From Smittia aterrima (taxonomy: Eukaryota; Arthropoda; Insecta; Diptera; Chironomidae): a stretch of 64,000 bases of DNA. The notes under the pieces are model-generated. The model was not told where the DNA came from. It did not search any database and was given only the letters and a program-made list of their open reading frames with translations. Position 1 is the first letter of the stretch. Each line of letters starts with the position of its first letter. The position numbers were made by a program, and so were the translations under genes. Below, one piece after another: positions 62,026 to 64,000 of the stretch. The DNA lies in the NCBI GenBank assembly GCA_033063855.1, contig CP093831.1, forward strand, positions 1,922,001 through 1,986,000, given 5' to 3'.

Positions 62026-63308
62026 TTAACTTTGTGAATAAACTTTGTTTAATAATGTAAAGAACGAATAGGCTGACGATAAAATCTGCAATTAGAGTTT
62101 AGGAAATTTCATTATGATCAGGCGAGAGAATTTAATTAAATTAAAGTTACTGAAGTAAATGATTCGAATGTAATGTCAGCAAAGTTCATTGCAGTTAGTT
62201 TCACAGGCTTCTGTGCTCGTTGAATTATAAGTAGCAAAGCTTTTCGTACTTTTGGAGAATTTATTCGTTCCCATCCACAACCATACGAAGCAAGAGCAAT
62301 CTTCTGACTCGAGTCGACGATTTTTTGTCCGAAATAGCAGAGAAGGAAAATTTGATTCAGCACAGCAGCGCAATAAGATCCGTTCATGATCAGTTGAATG
62401 GGCTCAGACGACGTCGTGTAGAGGAATGCAGTCAAGCAGATAACAAAAATGCTTTGCACGAAATTGAAAAGGAATGAAGGAGAGAAAACTTGTTCGAGCT
62501 TCCTGTTGCACTCTATTAAGTTGTTGTGTCGTTGAATAAAGTTGCCGACATGCCACTCGATGTTCAACGTCGGTGAACTCGTCAAGTTTGAAATATCCAT
62601 TTGGAGAATATCGAATTCCATTGAAACCAAAGTTATCAGAACGAACATTAATGTATCCAATGCTATGAGGATGAGAACTGAGTTAGCACAAGCCCAAATC
62701 GACCAGAGAAACGCGAAAGAGTAAACTTCAATGCGATTATACTCAAATGGCATCCAAATATTTAAAGGAAACGTTTTTTTCCCGGAGTTCGCGAGAGTTA
62801 TCAAAGGAATCGCCATCACACAAACACAAGGAACCATGAACATCACAGCATAGACTCTCGAAAAGATTCGATAGTTTTTAAAATATCTTTTGATGTTATA
62901 TTTCCTTTGTTGGATTCTGTCTCTCGGAAAAACACTTTTCATTTGGTTTATGACATCTAAGATGTTTGATTTATTCCAGTAAACCGTTGAGCACTTCACG
63001 ACAACTAAAGACACTGAAGTCAAGAGAGGCATCGAGAAAGTGAATGCATTCATGTCGAACGACTTCATCATTGCCGCTACAGCACTTAACGAGACGAATA
63101 AACAAACATTAATCGCACTGAACCAGAAGAAGAAATCGCAAAGAATAATCTTCAGATTTTCTCGCCAACTTTTCGTTGAAGAATAATTCGCGAAGTTGAA
63201 GGTCACGACACGAAAGAAATTTTTAGAAAACTTGATAAACTCATCGAATTCAATGCCATCGTCGATTACTCGATGCACCGATTTTTTAAACAATCTCTCC
63301 GGCTTCAT
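62026..63308 (-). CDS. insect odorant receptor (7tm_6 family)
   Basis: Exons 63308-62151 and 62085-62026 (65-base intron, phase 0) give 405 aa, the usual length. Insect ORs are seven-TM proteins with inverted topology that form odour-gated cation channels with Orco in antennal neurons. The C-terminal family signature is clear: CYFGQKIVDSSQKIALASYG, then the Trp-Glu pair, KALLLIIQRAQKP and TAMNFADITFESFTS. The single open frame runs eight codons past the donor TCA|GTAACT and ends oddly, whereas the small second exon supplies the expected ILSSAYSFFTLL tail. Several hydrophobic segments are spread through exon 1. The start is the ATG at 63308 (MKPERLFKK); an upstream in-frame TGA blocks extension. 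No close relative can be named, and ORs diverge fast. It lies alone here, not in a tandem cluster. Confidence 0.92.
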
Positions 63309-63361
63309 AGCTGACAGTGAACTGCTCGTCAATCAGCAAAGTTGTTCAATGACAGAGCGAT

Positions 63362-63368
63362 CTTTATA
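63362..63368 (-). promoter_or_regulatory. candidate TATA box of the odorant receptor gene
   Basis: Minus-strand TATAAAG 54 bases before the ATG. If the start site is about 30 bases downstream, the 5' UTR would be about 25-30 bases. Position-based inference. Confidence 0.4.
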
Positions 63369-64000
63369 CATAATAGATTAATCACTAAAGTTTAAGCATT
63401 TACAAACTTTTATCTCATTAATTAAACGTAAAAGTTTACGTTTGTTCATGATGTTTGATTTCCAATGAGGAAGAGCCGAGGTTTCATTCATGAATCGCTC
63501 GAACGTAACTCCAAAAACTTTTAATCTAAATAATAAATTAATCATTTCATTCATGTGGAAAAAAATGTTTCAGTCAAAACAAAACCTTTCTGAAGTGAAA
63601 AGCTTTTGAAGTCAAATTTGTAATTTCATTTCAGAGAAAATGAATTATTCATAAATTTAAACCAATTTTGTATAATTGATCCAATCGCCTGTCAAACCGA
63701 ACAGTGTTGGATATTTAAATATTTCGATTGTTATCAGTAAAAGCTCAGGAACATCTGTTGCGAAACTTCTCTGTTTTCATTGAGTTTTTGAGCGAAAGCT
63801 CTTTAATTCTCTCTCGACAGAAAAGCTTTCGCTCGTCCTGTTGCTTTTAAGCTCTGGAAAATCTTCTGAAATTCAGAGTGTTTCGCGAGCATTCAGACTG
63901 TCGACATGTACTTGGATTATTTCGCGGGAAAAAAATCATAAAGTTGAAGTAAAAATTTCATAAAGAATTCAGCAGTGACGATTAGTGAGTAAATGAGAAG
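63369..64000. other. upstream flank of the odorant receptor, no gene seen
   Basis: AT-rich, with stops in all frames and no recognisable element. Confidence 0.5.

Noticed and set aside
1..64000. CRISPR arrays, operons, insertion sequences or prophage
   Set aside because: Spliced eukaryotic genes throughout; no regularly spaced repeats and no bacterial gene organisation.

Overview
The window is animal nuclear DNA, most likely from a fly of the midge lineage. Genes are split by very short introns (about 48-65 bases, GT..AG), intergenic DNA is AT-rich, and there are no bacterial features. The gene content is insect: yellow, a pickpocket channel, an odorant receptor, two otopetrins and JHAMT-like methyltransferases. 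The compact introns and the yellow protein, very close to the Drosophila one, point to Diptera; Chironomidae is my best guess, and it is an inference.

Layout. 0.7-2.3 kb (+): a pickpocket-type DEG/ENaC channel. 2.3-10.3 kb: no gene seen. 10.4-13.7 kb (+): yellow, with a clean TATA/Inr promoter and a 1.7 kb first intron. 15.9-25.7 kb (-): otopetrin A, 11 coding exons, predicted 949 aa. 25.7-35.7 kb: about 10 kb without a convincing gene. 35.7-49.0 kb (-): otopetrin B, 12 coding exons, predicted 1023 aa; its 6.4 kb first intron holds a same-strand NSD-type SET-domain gene (44.2-45.8 kb). 50.8-51.5 kb (-): Vamp7. 52.3-58.7 kb (-): a head-to-tail array of five JHAMT-like methyltransferase copies, four intact and one broken. 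59.2-60.0 kb (+): UMP-CMP kinase. 62.0-63.3 kb (-): an odorant receptor whose last exon is only 60 bases.

Exon joins were worked out by matching splice-site phase. The summed exon lengths are divisible by three in every intact multi-exon gene, which supports the models. The otopetrins share splice phases and a 161-base exon, so they look like an old tandem duplication.

The most interesting part is the methyltransferase array. Its members differ by a small internal intron (present in copies 3 and 5, absent in 1, 2 and 4). They fall into two promoter types. Copies 3 and 4 share an upstream repeat with paired GATA-like sites. Copy 5 has a nonsense codon at position 8, has lost its last splice acceptor, and lacks the GATA pair.
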